Part shown: in pieces, positions 1 to 11,091 of the stretch
Layout of the letters: every line of letters starts with the position of its first letter
How positions within the stretch are numbered: the first letter of the stretch is position 1
DNA from: Medicago truncatula
Lineage: Eukaryota; Streptophyta; Magnoliopsida; Fabales; Fabaceae
Assembly (NCBI RefSeq): GCF_003473485.1
Contig: NC_053045.1
Coordinates: 52,556,494-52,620,493 of the forward strand
Length of the DNA: 64,000 bases
Reading direction: 5' to 3'
The notes under the pieces: model-generated
The model's input: only the letters and a program-made list of their open reading frames with translations
Databases searched by the model: none
Told to the model about the DNA's origin: nothing
Made by a program: the position numbers and the translations under genes

Positions 1-550
1 TTTTTTCTTTTTAAATAGATAATTTATTTTTAATTTTGTATAAATGCTCTCCACTTAAGTTTGTTTTATTCCATGTATGTTGAGTACGTTAGATATCTTT
101 AAGTTAGTTCATTTAACTCAAGTGGAGAAGTATAGAAGTAGTTCATTTAACTTCTATAAATGACAGTGACCTTTAATACATCATTGTTTGTTTTTATATT
201 AAAATTTTATTGAGAAGATATTTTGCTTTTGTTTAAAATAGAGAAGATCTTAAGAGATATTTTAAAACAAATTATATTTATCTTTATTCATACATAAACG
301 TTTATAGAATCGATACATGCAAAACTCAATCAAATTTAGAGTTTTCCTAAGATGTGGGTTAAGAAATCTATTAAATGATATTTTGTCTTGGAAATTTAAA
401 TTGTTATTTTGATCAATGTAATAATTACATCACTTATTAATAAAAACTTATTTTTTTAGTACTTTAATCAATGTCTTAAGAGCATTCGTTACTATTCTTC
501 GAAAATTTAATCAATGATAAAAATATATTAAAAGAGAGTAAAGTAATTCA

Positions 551-828
551 TACTCCTTCCGTTTCAAAATACATGTCCATTTTGAAGAAATTGCACTAAC
601 CAAAAAACCAAATAAATTTTGTTATTTTTTATGAAAATATGTGTGTGTTTTCTATAATACCCTTAATCATTTATTATTTCATTTTATTTTTTTCTCTCTC
701 TACAATAAATATGCAAGGGTATTATTGACAAGACAATAATTAATGTTGCATTGAAACATGAAAGGGACAAGTATTGTGAAACAAAATTATTCTCTAAAAT
801 GGACAAGTATTATGAAACGGAGGGAGTA
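551..828. mobile_element. Stowaway-like MITE
   Basis: The ends are inverted repeats (TACTCCTTCCGTTTCAAAA at left, a GAAACGGAGGGAGTA end at right) bounded by TA, as expected for Tc1/mariner-type MITEs. The interior has no coding capacity. The subterminal motif ACATGTCCATTTTG is mirrored by AAAATGGACAAGTAT near the right end. Confidence 0.8.
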
Positions 829-921
829 TTTCACATATTTATCTAACTAAAAAGACATTGTGGATTAGAAAGAAAAAAAAAACATTGAAGATTTCCATTG
901 ATTTTGTAAAGCAAAATTTAA

Positions 922-1377
922 AGGGTTAAATATGTTTTTGGTTCTTATAAATATATTAACTTTTAATTTTAGTTCCTCTATTTTTTTTCTTCAATTTTTA
1001 GTCTTCTCGAAAGTTTTCTATTTTCACTTTTAGTTCATCTTTTTAAGTAAACTCATACGTAAAATTCATATTTTTAAATAAAATTTTGCAGAAAAGTTTA
1101 TAATATTATAAGAATATCTCCAAAAGATTAGAATTTTTTAACAAAACATGAATTACAAATGAATTTTAATTCATATTTAATTCATGTTTTGTTAAAAAAA
1201 ATTTACTCTTTTTAGAGATTCTTATAATATTCTACACATTTTTTGCATAATATCATTAGAAAAATAGAAATGCTACACATAAATTGTCTTTTATAAAGAC
1301 TAAAAGTTAAAAAAAAATTAAAAAATTAAATAAAAAATTGATATATTTATAAAAAATCAGAAGCATGTCTAACTCTA
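922..1377. mobile_element. Foldback element, GGGTTAAATATG type
   Basis: It begins with AGGGTTAAATATGTTTTTGG and ends in a diverged inverted copy (around 1350-1377). Inside, two arms around 1100-1135 and 1205-1240 (TATAATATTATAAGAAT against ATTCTTATAATATT) can pair, and the AAAACATGAATT / AATTCATGTTTT pair extends the hairpin. Non-coding. The class is inferred from this architecture only. Confidence 0.55.
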
Positions 1378-1934
1378 AAATAAATGGGGCAGCAACATCA
1401 CATGGCATCAACATCATGCCTTGTTTTGACATGTTTGATGTTTGCGTTCAGTCACTTTTGCATACTAAACGTACAAAAAAGTCTTCATCCACATGAGATT
1501 TAGTCGTATCTCGTGTTTTGGTTGGAAACTACTGTTGTCCACATAAAAGAGCTTGCACCGCATGCATTTACTTCATAAGCATCATCAATTATACCACGAA
1601 TTAGGTAATTTTAAATCTCACATCAATAAAATTTAGATTTGTTAAATACTCACTTCTATCACTCTTATAAATAAAAATTAATTTTTTAGATTCATTCGAT
1701 AAATGAACTTAAAAAGTTAACTTTTGCTTATAATAGTGACCAAGTATCAATAGCAACCAATAGTAAAAAAAGAAATAGTAACCACTTGAGACTTGAGACA
1801 TTAGTTAAGGATTTTAAATGATACATATTAACCTTTTTATGAAAGTTTGTGTAATCAATGCATTGAAAATTAAAAAATTTAACATTTTTAAAAAATTAGA
1901 ATACTTAAAAGTGTCCCGGATGCACTCGTTAACA

Positions 1935-2400
1935 AAATCATCATCAAAATAACCACAAGCAAGAACAAAATATTTAGATATAATCTAACATCTAAGGGTA
2001 AAGTAAAACTACAATCAAACCAAAGAATAAATAAGATAAAAAGAGTAAAGAAGGGAGAACAACAACAAAAAATTGTTTACCCAGTTTGATCCAATAATGC
2101 CCTACTCTAAGATAGAGAGAGAGATATCTCCACATCTCTATCAATGAGTTCTTTACAAAGAGATACAAAAATGTTACAAGAAATTAGTTTCAACAAGCTC
2201 TCCAACAACAAACATAATTTCTACCATTTTTCAATCTCTTCCCATGAACATGAACAAGACACTCAATGATTTTCACTCTTCTAATGTGTTTCCCAATTAT
2301 TTCCAAACTCTACGATATCTAACCCTTAAAAGAGAAACAACCCCAAACTTTTGATTTTCTAAAACTTACCTAAATTGCTCATAAAGACTCTCCAGTTATT
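1935..2400. mobile_element. LTR-like fragment related to 31.3-31.8 kb
   Basis: Around 2075-2345 the sequence aligns by eye with 31478-31740. Shared landmarks are TTTACCCAGTTTGATCCAA against TTGACCCAGTTCGGTCCAA, the block CAATCTCTTCCC, and a following GTGTTTCCCA. No coding frame. It is probably a decayed LTR or leader of a retroelement; the exact class is not determined and borders are approximate. Confidence 0.4.
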
Positions 2401-2504
2401 GCTTCAAACCCATTAATCTGTCTCCAATAAAGAAAAAAGATTTGTGGAACCTCGTACACCTCATTCATAATGAGAGAGATAAAAATAAAGAAAGTGTAAT
2501 ATGA

Positions 2505-2742
2505 TACTCTCTCTGTCCCAAATTGTATGCCGTTTTGGAAAAAAAATTGTCCCAAATTATATGTCGCTTTACAATACCAATGAAATATTAATGTTACTTT
2601 TCCTATTATATCCTTAACTATTAATTACTATCTCTTCTTTCAATTATTTCATTTATCTTTTCCCCACACAATATTAATTACATTTCTTAATACGTGTGAA
2701 ATGATCAAAACGTGTTACAATTTGGGACGGAGGGAGGGAGTA
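2505..2742. mobile_element. Stowaway-like MITE, same family as 53856-54138
   Basis: Ends are TACTCTCTCTGTCCCAAATT at left and AATTTGGGACGGAGGGAGGG then TA at right. The interior is the reverse complement of the 53.9-54.1 kb copy (shared ACACAATATTAATTACATTT and TTATATCCTTAACTATTAAT), so the two are opposite-orientation members of one family. Confidence 0.8.
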
Positions 2743-3442
2743 TATGTTATATAATAAAATCAACCAAGATACGATTAAATTTGACAAATCCAACGAGTGT
2801 CCCAAACGGCGCTAGCTGTGATACCACAATTTTGTCATCTAACAAATTTGTGACTGTTTGTTCCTACTTTGAATCCGCAATTTTGTCGTCAACTCCATAA
2901 TCAATTTAAAATATTGAACTATTTTCGGTGCATTAGTTTGAAACAAAAAACAAATTCATAGTTATTGTTTAGTTTTTTTAGGGTGCAAACAAATATTGTT
3001 TATTATTTTCAATTAAAATATAGAGTAGTGATATTTGTACAATTTTTTATGAACAACTTCTTTAACAACTTTGTTTTTCTCTATTTTAGTTGGTCAAAAT
3101 AATAGAGAAAGAAAAATGTAGAGAGAATAAGAACATAGTAATTTGAATATGAGAGAGAAAATTATCAAAAAATTATTACAAATTAATTGTATAAATATCA
3201 TTTCTCTAAAATATACTACACGTGAACGCATATCTAATGAATGAATTCTTTTTTTTATCATATGCAATGTTAAGCTATTTAAAGTAGTAGATTTGTATTT
3301 GAACTTATACATTTTATATTAAATATATAAATTTTTAATAAGTAATTATTGTTTTTAATAAAAAGTTGATATTTTAGTTATTTTAAGATGTATATTTTGT
3401 AAAATAAAAAAGATGTATAAATTGTATATATTAGATAAACCA

Positions 3443-3996
3443 TACCCCCTCTATTCTAAATTATACGTTGTTTTGAACACAAATTAAGAAATACTCCCTC
3501 TTTTTTAAAATGAGTGTCTCTTTAACCAATTGCAAACATATTAATGAATGAAATAAAATAGTCAAATGTCATAGTAATTTTACCAAATTATCTTAATCAA
3601 CTATTGGTTTATTTTTCATTAAAGAAAAAATAATACTTTGGAAGTAGTGTAACATATTATTAATTGAAGGGTACAATTGAAAAGAAAAAGTTTTTATTGC
3701 ATTGGAAACTGAAAGCGACATTCATTTTAAAACAATTTTTTTTAGCTAAAACGACACTCATTTTAAAACGGAGGGAGTACAATTAATTTTCTGTGGAAAA
3801 AAGAAATTATGTGTTACTTTACAAAATTATCCTTTCATTAATGTTATAGAAAAATAAATTAAAGAATAGAAAGAATAAACAGTAATAAATAGGTAATGAT
3901 ATAATAGAAAAATTATCGTTAGTGTTTTGTTGGTATTGTAAAACAATTTATAATTTAAGACAATTTTATTTTAAAACAGCTTATAATTTAAGATGG
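3443..3996. mobile_element. Stowaway-like MITE (outer, interrupted)
   Basis: The left part (3443-3491) and right part (3780-3996) together reproduce the 53856-54138 element: TTATACGTTGTTTTGAACAC...TTAAGAAA, then AATTAATTTTCTGTGG...TTTACAAAATTAT, and finally ATTGTAAAACAATTTATAAT. It is split by a second MITE at 3492-3779. The right terminal repeat is degenerate. Confidence 0.65.
3492..3779. mobile_element. Stowaway-like MITE nested in another MITE
   Basis: It is bounded by TA on both sides, with inverted ends TACTCCCTCTTTTTTAAAAT and ATTTTAAAACGGAGGGAGTA. The subterminal GAGTGTCTCTTT is mirrored as ACGACACTCA. It interrupts the surrounding element between TTAAGAAA and AATTAATTTT; the uninterrupted arrangement is seen at 53.9 kb. 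Confidence 0.8.
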
Positions 3997-4119
3997 ATGA
4001 AGACATGAAATCTTATGATACACACCAATAAGAAAATGTAAGTTTGTTTGACGACTATTCCAAGTGGAAAAGAGAAAGTTGAACTAGGAAGCTCAAGAGA
4101 ATATCACATCAAAATGTGG

Positions 4120-4121
4120 GG

Positions 4122-4176
<55 letters not shown>

Positions 4177-4199
4177 AAATAAAATATATATATATAGCC
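4120..4199. repeat. (TA)n microsatellite within an inverted repeat
   Basis: About 25 TA units (4123-4173) are followed by TTTTAAATAAAA and another ATATATATATA run. The whole tract opens with GGGGCTATATA and closes with TATATAGCC, so it can fold into a long A/T cruciform. Non-coding. Confidence 0.8.
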
Positions 4200-4237
4200 T
4201 ATTGGCGTACAATTATTCCATAGATTCTTTTATTATT

Positions 4238-4325
4238 GTCTCGTGAACTTAACTCAGTTAGTAGAAACAATGCATAATAGTATATGCAAGGTTCAGAGTT
4301 CAAACCCCGACCACCACTAAAAAAA
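4238..4325 (+). mobile_element. tRNA-derived SINE, degenerate copy
   Basis: Has the same head as the SINE at 34127-34259: an A-box-like CTTAACTCAGTTAGTAG (4248-4264), the spacer motif CAATGCATAATAGTATATGCA, and a B-box-like AGTTCAAACCCC (about 4297-4308). The 3' part is short and degenerate, and no target duplication was found. Confidence 0.5.
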
Positions 4326-4435
4326 TATTCTTTTACTATCCACATTGATTCTTTTTTGGTTTCCACAAATTTCTTTTTGATAGTTTCAAATAAAAAAAAA
4401 AATTTAGATAATCTTATTCAAGTCCATAAAATATT

Positions 4436-4935
4436 ATAGGGTGAATATATTTCATCTTAATAAATATTTTAACTTTTCATTTTAATCTCTTTAATAAAAT
4501 TCTTCAATTTTAATACTCTATCTTCACTACTTTAGATATATGTTTTTAAATCAACTCACATGTATCTTTCATATTTTGGAATGAATTTTTGCATTAATAT
4601 TTAATACAATATAATAATCTTTAATTTTTTTTAACAAAAATAAATTAAATATAAATTTTTAAACGGTAAAAAACATAAAAAAAAAAAAATCATATTTGAT
4701 TCTTCTCTTGTTTAAATTTTTTATTTTTTTTTTACAAAAGAGAATTCTTTAATGTATTAAACATGACTATCAAAAATATTTAAAATTTTGAATAATACTA
4801 ATGAGTTGACTTATGACAAGAACCAAAAGCGGTGACAGAAAAAAATTTGAAACTAAAAATCTAAAAAAGAATTGTGAAACTAAAACAAAGTTGAAATATT
4901 TACATGGACAAAACAAAATATTAAACCCTATTAAA
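4436..4935. mobile_element. Foldback element, likely related to 922-1377
   Basis: It starts near ATAGGGTGAATATATTTCAT and ends near ATATTAAACCCTATTA, with matching interior features (TTTTAACTTTTCATTTTAAT at left; GAAACTAAAACAAAGTTGAA at right). Borders are approximate and no protein is encoded. Confidence 0.35.
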
Positions 4936-5569
4936 TATATGTATTTATCCCAATTGAAATTCAAACATTAATCATATTGGAGAGTCCGACTTCTTCCATT
5001 AAACTTAAATCCAATTGGTTCAATAATCAAATTTCAAGTTGCCAAGTTTCACTACTTTACTCCTTTCATTATTGGGCCGGAAATATCATGTTAATAGAAA
5101 TTGAAAATATTTTTTATTTAGATATAAATTTAACTCTATAATAATTGTTAAAATCCTCCAAAAAAAAATGTTAAAAGTGTGATTCAAATTTTCTGTTATG
5201 TTAATTGATTAGTTATTAAAAGTGAAAATAAGTGATTCAAGTAAAAAAAACAACAAGAAGAAAGATTCGAAATTAGGTCTGTTTTTTATGCATCAAAGTG
5301 TGTATATGATGCAACCTTTGATAAAATTTCAATTGCTGCAATTTTAAAACAAGATTGAGATATCTTGGAGAATTGTCATAGTCGTACAGTGATAAGGTGA
5401 AGAAAGTAAGGCTACAAGGTTTGAGGAAATAATATGAATTGCTTCAGATAAAGGGGTGATTTCTTTGTAAAGTTGCGAGGTACCATAAACTCCATGGCTC
5501 ATAATGGAGAGAACCTCATAGATCAGCAAGCATGTGAAAAAGAAAGTGTTGCTACATTCATTTAGGGGA

Positions 5570-6180
5570 GAAATTGTGTGTGCACCAATGTACATTCTCA
5601 ACAAATGTTCTACACAGAGATTATAGGAGTGGTTCCGAAAGAGACATGATCTGGGAGAAAGCTATCAATGAATCATTTGAATACTTTTGGTGCACTTTGT
5701 TACAATCATGTGCCTTTTCAGAGAAAAACAAAGTTGTAGGATATATTCCTTTCTAATGCTCTTTATGGCCTGGTGCACTTAAGTTTAATGTACGTGGAAT
5801 TTAAAGAAATCATAAACATCCTTAATTATAGTGTGCATATGTATGGATGACTTAATAATAACTGGCAGCGTAAAAAATGAGATTGAATATTTTAAGAGAT
5901 TGATGAAGTCTGAGTTTGAAATACTAATATAGAAGAATTGTCACACTTTCTTGGAAGGAAACTTGTGAAAACCGAAAGGGAAACCATTGCACATGAAAGA
6001 AATTATGTTATGAGGTGCTAAAAATGTTCAATATGATGAAGTGTAATGTTACAGAGACATCAATGGAAACCAATATCAAATTGGTGAAAGATGAAACAGA
6101 GAAAGTTGTTGACAACACAATGTACATGCAGAAAATTGGATCATTGACACAATGTACATGTATTGTGAAAAGTGGGGGCT
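5570..6180 (+). pseudogene. Ty1-copia reverse transcriptase remnant
   Basis: Reading across several frames recovers a copia polymerase. A piece like NALYGL lies near 5755-5775. Around 5830-5870 is VCICMDDLIITGS, where the usual catalytic YVDD box has become CMDD. It is followed by KNEIEYFKRLMKSEFE, then after a frame change by EELSHFLGRKLVKTE, and by a motif like FNMMKCNVTETSMETN. Stops and frame changes (for example near 5930 and 6015) make it inactive. It lies just downstream of the NPF2 gene and opposite to it. LTRs were not identified. Confidence 0.8.
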
Positions 6181-6460
6181 AATGTATAGGAAAAACTAAA
6201 ATTTGAGTTTGTATTCTTGAAAGAAAATGAATTTAACAGATCGACCAAATTATAATAATGAAGGCCAAATGTAACCAAATTTAAATCTAATCTCTAAGCT
6301 AATCCAGATAGAAAGGATTCAGATGCAAATCATATACAACTAGACCAAAACTAAACTACATGGTGCTTCTCTAAGGAAAAAGATCTAACAATAACTAAAA
6401 GAGAACTAGAGTTTATGAAATTTAAACTTTAGCAGCATGAGAGTATGATCAAGTTGCCTT

Positions 6461-8739
6461 TCATCTAGTGCCTACTCTATCCAAAACCTTTTCCTCATCA
6501 TCTTGTTCATCTGATTCTCCCTTCACACTAGCAATTGGTTGCACCTCAGCTTTCTCAATTTCCTTGCCACTTATCAAATAATGGCAAGCAAAGAAGTTGA
6601 AATAGATAAAATTCAAAACTCCAATGGAAGCAATTAAATAATAATAGTAATCAAGCCTAGTATGATTTAAATCTTGACCACCTAACCAAGGTGTTTTCCC
6701 TTTATGTGATGTTGCTTTATGAACAATGTTGACAATTAAGGAACCAGTGTAGTTTGCAATGGACAGGCTCAAAAAGAAGATGGCACCAGAAACAGTCCTC
6801 ATAGACTCCGGCACTTGAAGGGTAAAGAATTCCATTATAGCAACAGCAGCAAAGGCTTCATTTAAACCGGACAGCGCAAACTGCGGCAAGAGCAAACCAA
6901 AGCTCACAGGCGAAATAAACGAATTGTGTTTCAAAGCCGAGTCACGACGCTTTTTCTCAACAACTGCAGCTACCAACATGCATAGGATAGATAATAATAT
7001 CCCAATTCTGATTCTGCATCCCATGCTCATTCTTCTTGTAGCCCTTTTATTGATTATCCTCATTATAGGAAGGTAGATACACTCATAAATGCATATCCAA
7101 AATGAAAGTGATGTCATTGATATCAAGTTCATCCATCCTGGTGGAACCTTGAAGTGAGATCCAATAGACCTATCAGTCTGTATAACTTGAAGCACACCAA
7201 ATGTGCTCTGCTGATCCATTACAATGAAACAACAAATTCCTGTCACCCATACTGGTAGAATTCCAAACAAGCATTTCAAGTGTTCCACTTGTTGCAAACT
7301 ACAAAGTCTCCAACCATTCTTAGCAATTCCTTGGTTGTTCAATTCACTTGGTTCAGCTATTATAGCCGCCTTATCAAGAAACTTGAACCTGTCTGTTTGA
7401 ACAAGCCTAATGTTTTCTGATTCTGACAATGTAGAAACATGATCATATAAAGTTCTATTTGAAAGCTGAAGTTTGCGTTTTCGACATGCTGCAACGATCA
7501 CCTTTGCCATGTCTGTAAAAACGCTCCCTTGAGGTTTTTTGTAAATGTAAGTGCCGCGACCAAATAGAAAGATGATTATTGAGAAAGCAAGACAAACCGT
7601 CGGAATTGCAAATCCTAAAGTCCAGCTTACATTAGTTTGAATATAGACAACACCAGTGAGCACTATAACAAGTGCAATGGTGAAAGTGAAATACCACCAA
7701 TTAAAGAAGCTCTCTAATTGTCCCCTTCCCTTTGCTGTGTTGGTGTCAAATTGGTCAGCACCAAATGCAATGTTACAAGGCCTAATTCCACCAGCACCAA
7801 TGGATAATAGTCCAAGACCTGTAAATAGAACTCCTAGTTGCCAATCTTTTGGATGTTGACAATTAGGCCTATCATTATCATCACAGGTAATGGGTCTTAA
7901 TTGATGTAAACCAGCTGTTAGTGTTATGGTCATTATACCCTGTCATGTAAAAACCAAGCTTGGTTATGTTTATATTATATATGTGCATTCTTACATGTTA
8001 AATAGAAAATCAAGTGAATCAATATACTCTTATTTATTGTGTCTCAACTCACTTTACTCCTTTAACCATCATATAAATTAGCACACTTAATCATTTTTGT
8101 AGGAAATATGTATGAACCACTTAATAAAATATAGCACTTTCCTTTATTTCTGTTTCAAGACATAATGATAGGTACATGTGGGAATTCTAGAATGAAAAAA
8201 TGAAGATGAATAAATATGTATGTGCATGGTAAATTGTGAAGAAGAAAATGAAAATAAAGAGTTAGATATAAAATAATTTCTTAAATTACCAGAAGTGATG
8301 CAATACAACCATATAGGAGGGTCCGGAACCTCCCAAGATAAGTATCAGAAATGAAAGCACCAACTAATGATGCAATGTTTGACGATCCATTCCAAATTTG
8401 CACCACATTAACCACAAATATCCCACTCATGTTGTAATTTGTCAGAAGATACACTGTTAGATTTGATATCAAACTCATCGATGCCAATTTCTCAAATGAC
8501 TCATTACCTTGATAAAAACAAAATTTAATAAAAACCAAACAATGTTAAGAAATCTTGTGTGTTTGTAACAACATTAATGATTATAATTAATTAATGTAGA
8601 AAACATATATACCGATGATATATTTAACAGATCTCCATCCTCCTGCTTCTCTGGATGAAGCTTCATTAGATGGTATCGCCTCATGTTCTAGGTCGAGTGT
8701 AGAAGGAGAAGAATTTGTGTTCACAACATTCTCCTCCAT
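6461..8739 (-). CDS. NRT1/PTR family transporter, NPF2 type
   Basis: Three exons: 8613-8739, 8290-8507 and 6461-7939, all with GT-AG introns and matching phases, giving 607 aa. The ATG at 8739 precedes a hydrophilic, acidic N-terminus ending in GGWRSVKYIIGNESFEKL. NPF proteins are 12-helix plasma-membrane or tonoplast carriers, mostly proton-coupled. Seen here: the loop after helix 2, GAFISDTYLGRFRTL (residues 92-106); GAGGIRPCNIAFGADQFD in the large third exon; PESMRTVSGAIFF near the end; and a charged C-terminal tail. The proton-coupling ExxER motif reads ESFEK (residues 45-49), a form found in NPF2 members. NPF2 substrates include nitrate, glucosinolates and flavonoid glycosides, so the substrate cannot be named. 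The NESFEKLASM segment recalls NPF2.8-like proteins, but that is a memory-based guess. Confidence 0.92.
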
Positions 8740-9499
8740 TATTGTTTCTTAATTCTGCTTTACTTTTTTTTCTAAATATTATTAAATAAATTGCATTTTG
8801 ATCTATATTGTACACATGCATACAATTTTTTTTTTCTTCTTCAATTTAATTTTCATTTTTTCCACTAATGTGTCATGTACGTGGTTTGTTTTTGTTGACA
8901 ATATGTCATGTACGTGTGGTTGATTTTTTCAAAGTGGTTAGAATTATTGTAGCTAGGTAGCATTTCTAACCTAAGGAGGATTAATAGTGGACATTTGATT
9001 TACGTTGGTATGTGCATTAGAATCATGCAAAGAGAGTGTGGGATGAAGATGGATTTCACGTGCTTTCAAATTTGTTGGCATAAAGAGAGTGAATCGACAT
9101 TACATGAGTAATGGAAGCTTTGACATTTTGTATTTTGTTTAACTTTTATCCCTAATGTTACGATCTAATATATCACTCTTTCTTTAGGGATAACATATCA
9201 CCCTTATTTTTTTTTTTTTTGAGGGGAGAAAACATATCACTCTCTTATACTCATTTTTGTCATAATAAAGGTAACGGAGGAAAATAATAGTAATTATTTT
9301 TTAACTTTTATAATTTTTTAAATGTATACCTTCTTGCATTTTTTTTTTTTCAAAAGATTCATTTATAATTAAGGTTATCTACAAATGTATTTTCAATCAG
9401 GCAAAGAATACATGTTTTGACTCATTAATATAAAAGTCGAATAACCTTTTTTTTTCTTCATAAAATGATCTTTAATATATTTGATTTAATTTGGAAAGC

Positions 9500-10140
9500 A
9501 AGAATATCAATACCCTTACAAGTGAACCGTAGAAGTTTCCTTTAGGTTTGCCGAAAATTTGGTGCGGGTTGTGGGAGCTAAAACTTATTTTTGGACTAAT
9601 TTGTGGTTGGAAGAAGGTCTTTTATGTGATAGTTTTTGACGTTAGTTTGATTTATCTGAATTTAGGAATGTGTTGCTGAGATGAGTATGTTTGGATGGGG
9701 TGTTGGGTGTGATGCTTGAAAGTGGCGAAGGCGGTTGTTTGTGTGGGAGGAAGAGCTGGTGAAGGAGTGTTGTGAGCTGTTATATATCATTTTATTGATT
9801 CGGCAAAGGTAACTTTGGGAATGGTGTATACAAGATGCTTACAAGTGGGAAGCAGTCTAATAACTTAGAGGTGCACAACATTATCTGGAACAAGGTCGTA
9901 CCTCTAAAAGTATCTCTTTTTGCTCGACATCTGTTATGTAATTAATCGGCTCCCAACAAAGGACAATTTGTTAAGACGTGGGGTTCTTCACACAAATTTT
10001 ATTTGTGCATAAGTAGTTATGATGTGTACAAAAGTGTTGGACACTTTTTTTTTATTGGATTGTGATTGCTTTTGTTATATATGCTCTCTTGTTCGTCGCT
10101 GGTTAGACATCTATTCAATGAACCCTAAACATATGTATTG
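9500..10140 (+). pseudogene. LINE (non-LTR retrotransposon) 3' ORF2 remnant
   Basis: Scattered frames recover the end of a plant LINE polyprotein: VRVVGAKTYFWTNLWLEEG (about 9560-9620), WKWRRRLFVWEEELV (9720-9765), RLPTKDNLLRRGVLHTNF (9948-10000), and then the zinc-binding domain's end with FLDCD-like and RRWLDIYS (10050-10115). Stops and frameshifts separate the pieces. Its orientation matches the RLK gene 1 kb downstream, but there is no sign of a link. Confidence 0.75.
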
Positions 10141-10639
10141 GATTAATTTGATTATCTTGTATTTGGTTAATGTTGAAGAATCGTTCATACCACAATTTCT
10201 TGACAAAGTAAAGTTTTTATCTTTCTGATAGTTAAAAGCGTATCACTATGTTCAAATTTTTGACCTTCATTTTCGATGAACTTTCCCTTTTCGATGTTTA
10301 AATGTTGTCGCCTAATTATCGTTACAACACTTTGTTATTTCTATTCGACCAATTCTTGTGCATGGCATGAACAACTTATATTCCATTTTAGATTTTAATG
10401 AAAAATGATTAGCATAATTTTTAGAATTTAATCAAAATATATGTACTAGGTATAGGATCTAGGAGTAATATTTTTCTTTGTTTCTTGCATTTCATTTCAT
10501 ATACGGTTCCTTTGCATAAATAAAATAAAAACAAAAATATGGTTCCTTTAATGTCTGTCGTTTCTGAGACATGCAATGTTCCATACAACGCGCTCTGCTT
10601 CACCAACCTATACACGTAAAACCCCACTATCCAACGTGT

Positions 10640-11091
10640 CTTCAACACCTCTTCCTATTGGTCTTTACACATTCAATCTAATAAACACCGGCGCGTATAT
10701 CTTCTACACTTTCACATGCAAGTGTTAAAATGATTCCTATTTTGAATCTCTCCCTACTGAACAACGGCTTCTTCACACTGTACTCCACTTTTCATATCAA
10801 CTTTCAAAAAATTGTCTTTTTTCATACAAAAATACTATAAAATATTGGAGTATAACCAAAGCATTCACTTTACTTTTTATATTCATGCTTCAAATTTTAA
10901 TTATTATTTTTACTTCAAACCTCTAACTTAAAATCATACAACATCTTTTTGGTCTACACTCTCATCAAAACTACCCCACCAGTAGTACAACAAAATCATC
11001 ACTTCAAGCTTCAACACACACTCTCTCTCTCTCTGAGTGCTTCAAGTGAAAATACTTTCATTCCCACCATTCAACTTCAAAACTTTGCAAA
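10640..11091 (+). promoter_or_regulatory. RLK upstream region with CT-rich leader
   Basis: The interval has no ORF of note and contains a (CT)7 tract at 11021-11034, about 60 bases before the ATG, a pyrimidine patch common in plant 5' leaders. No clear TATA box was assigned, so promoter status is inferred from position. Confidence 0.4.

Larger units (their letters stand above)
1..5560. other. Gene-free, repeat-rich left spacer
   Basis: No protein-coding gene could be supported here. The stretch is very A+T-rich and is largely made of small non-autonomous elements listed separately (Stowaway-like MITEs, foldback elements, a SINE-like copy, an LTR-like fragment). Positions 1660-1745 also look like a decayed copy of the MITE family found at 57796-57944, sharing the TTATAATAGTGACCAA end. 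The short ORFs in this interval lie inside repeats. Confidence 0.7.
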
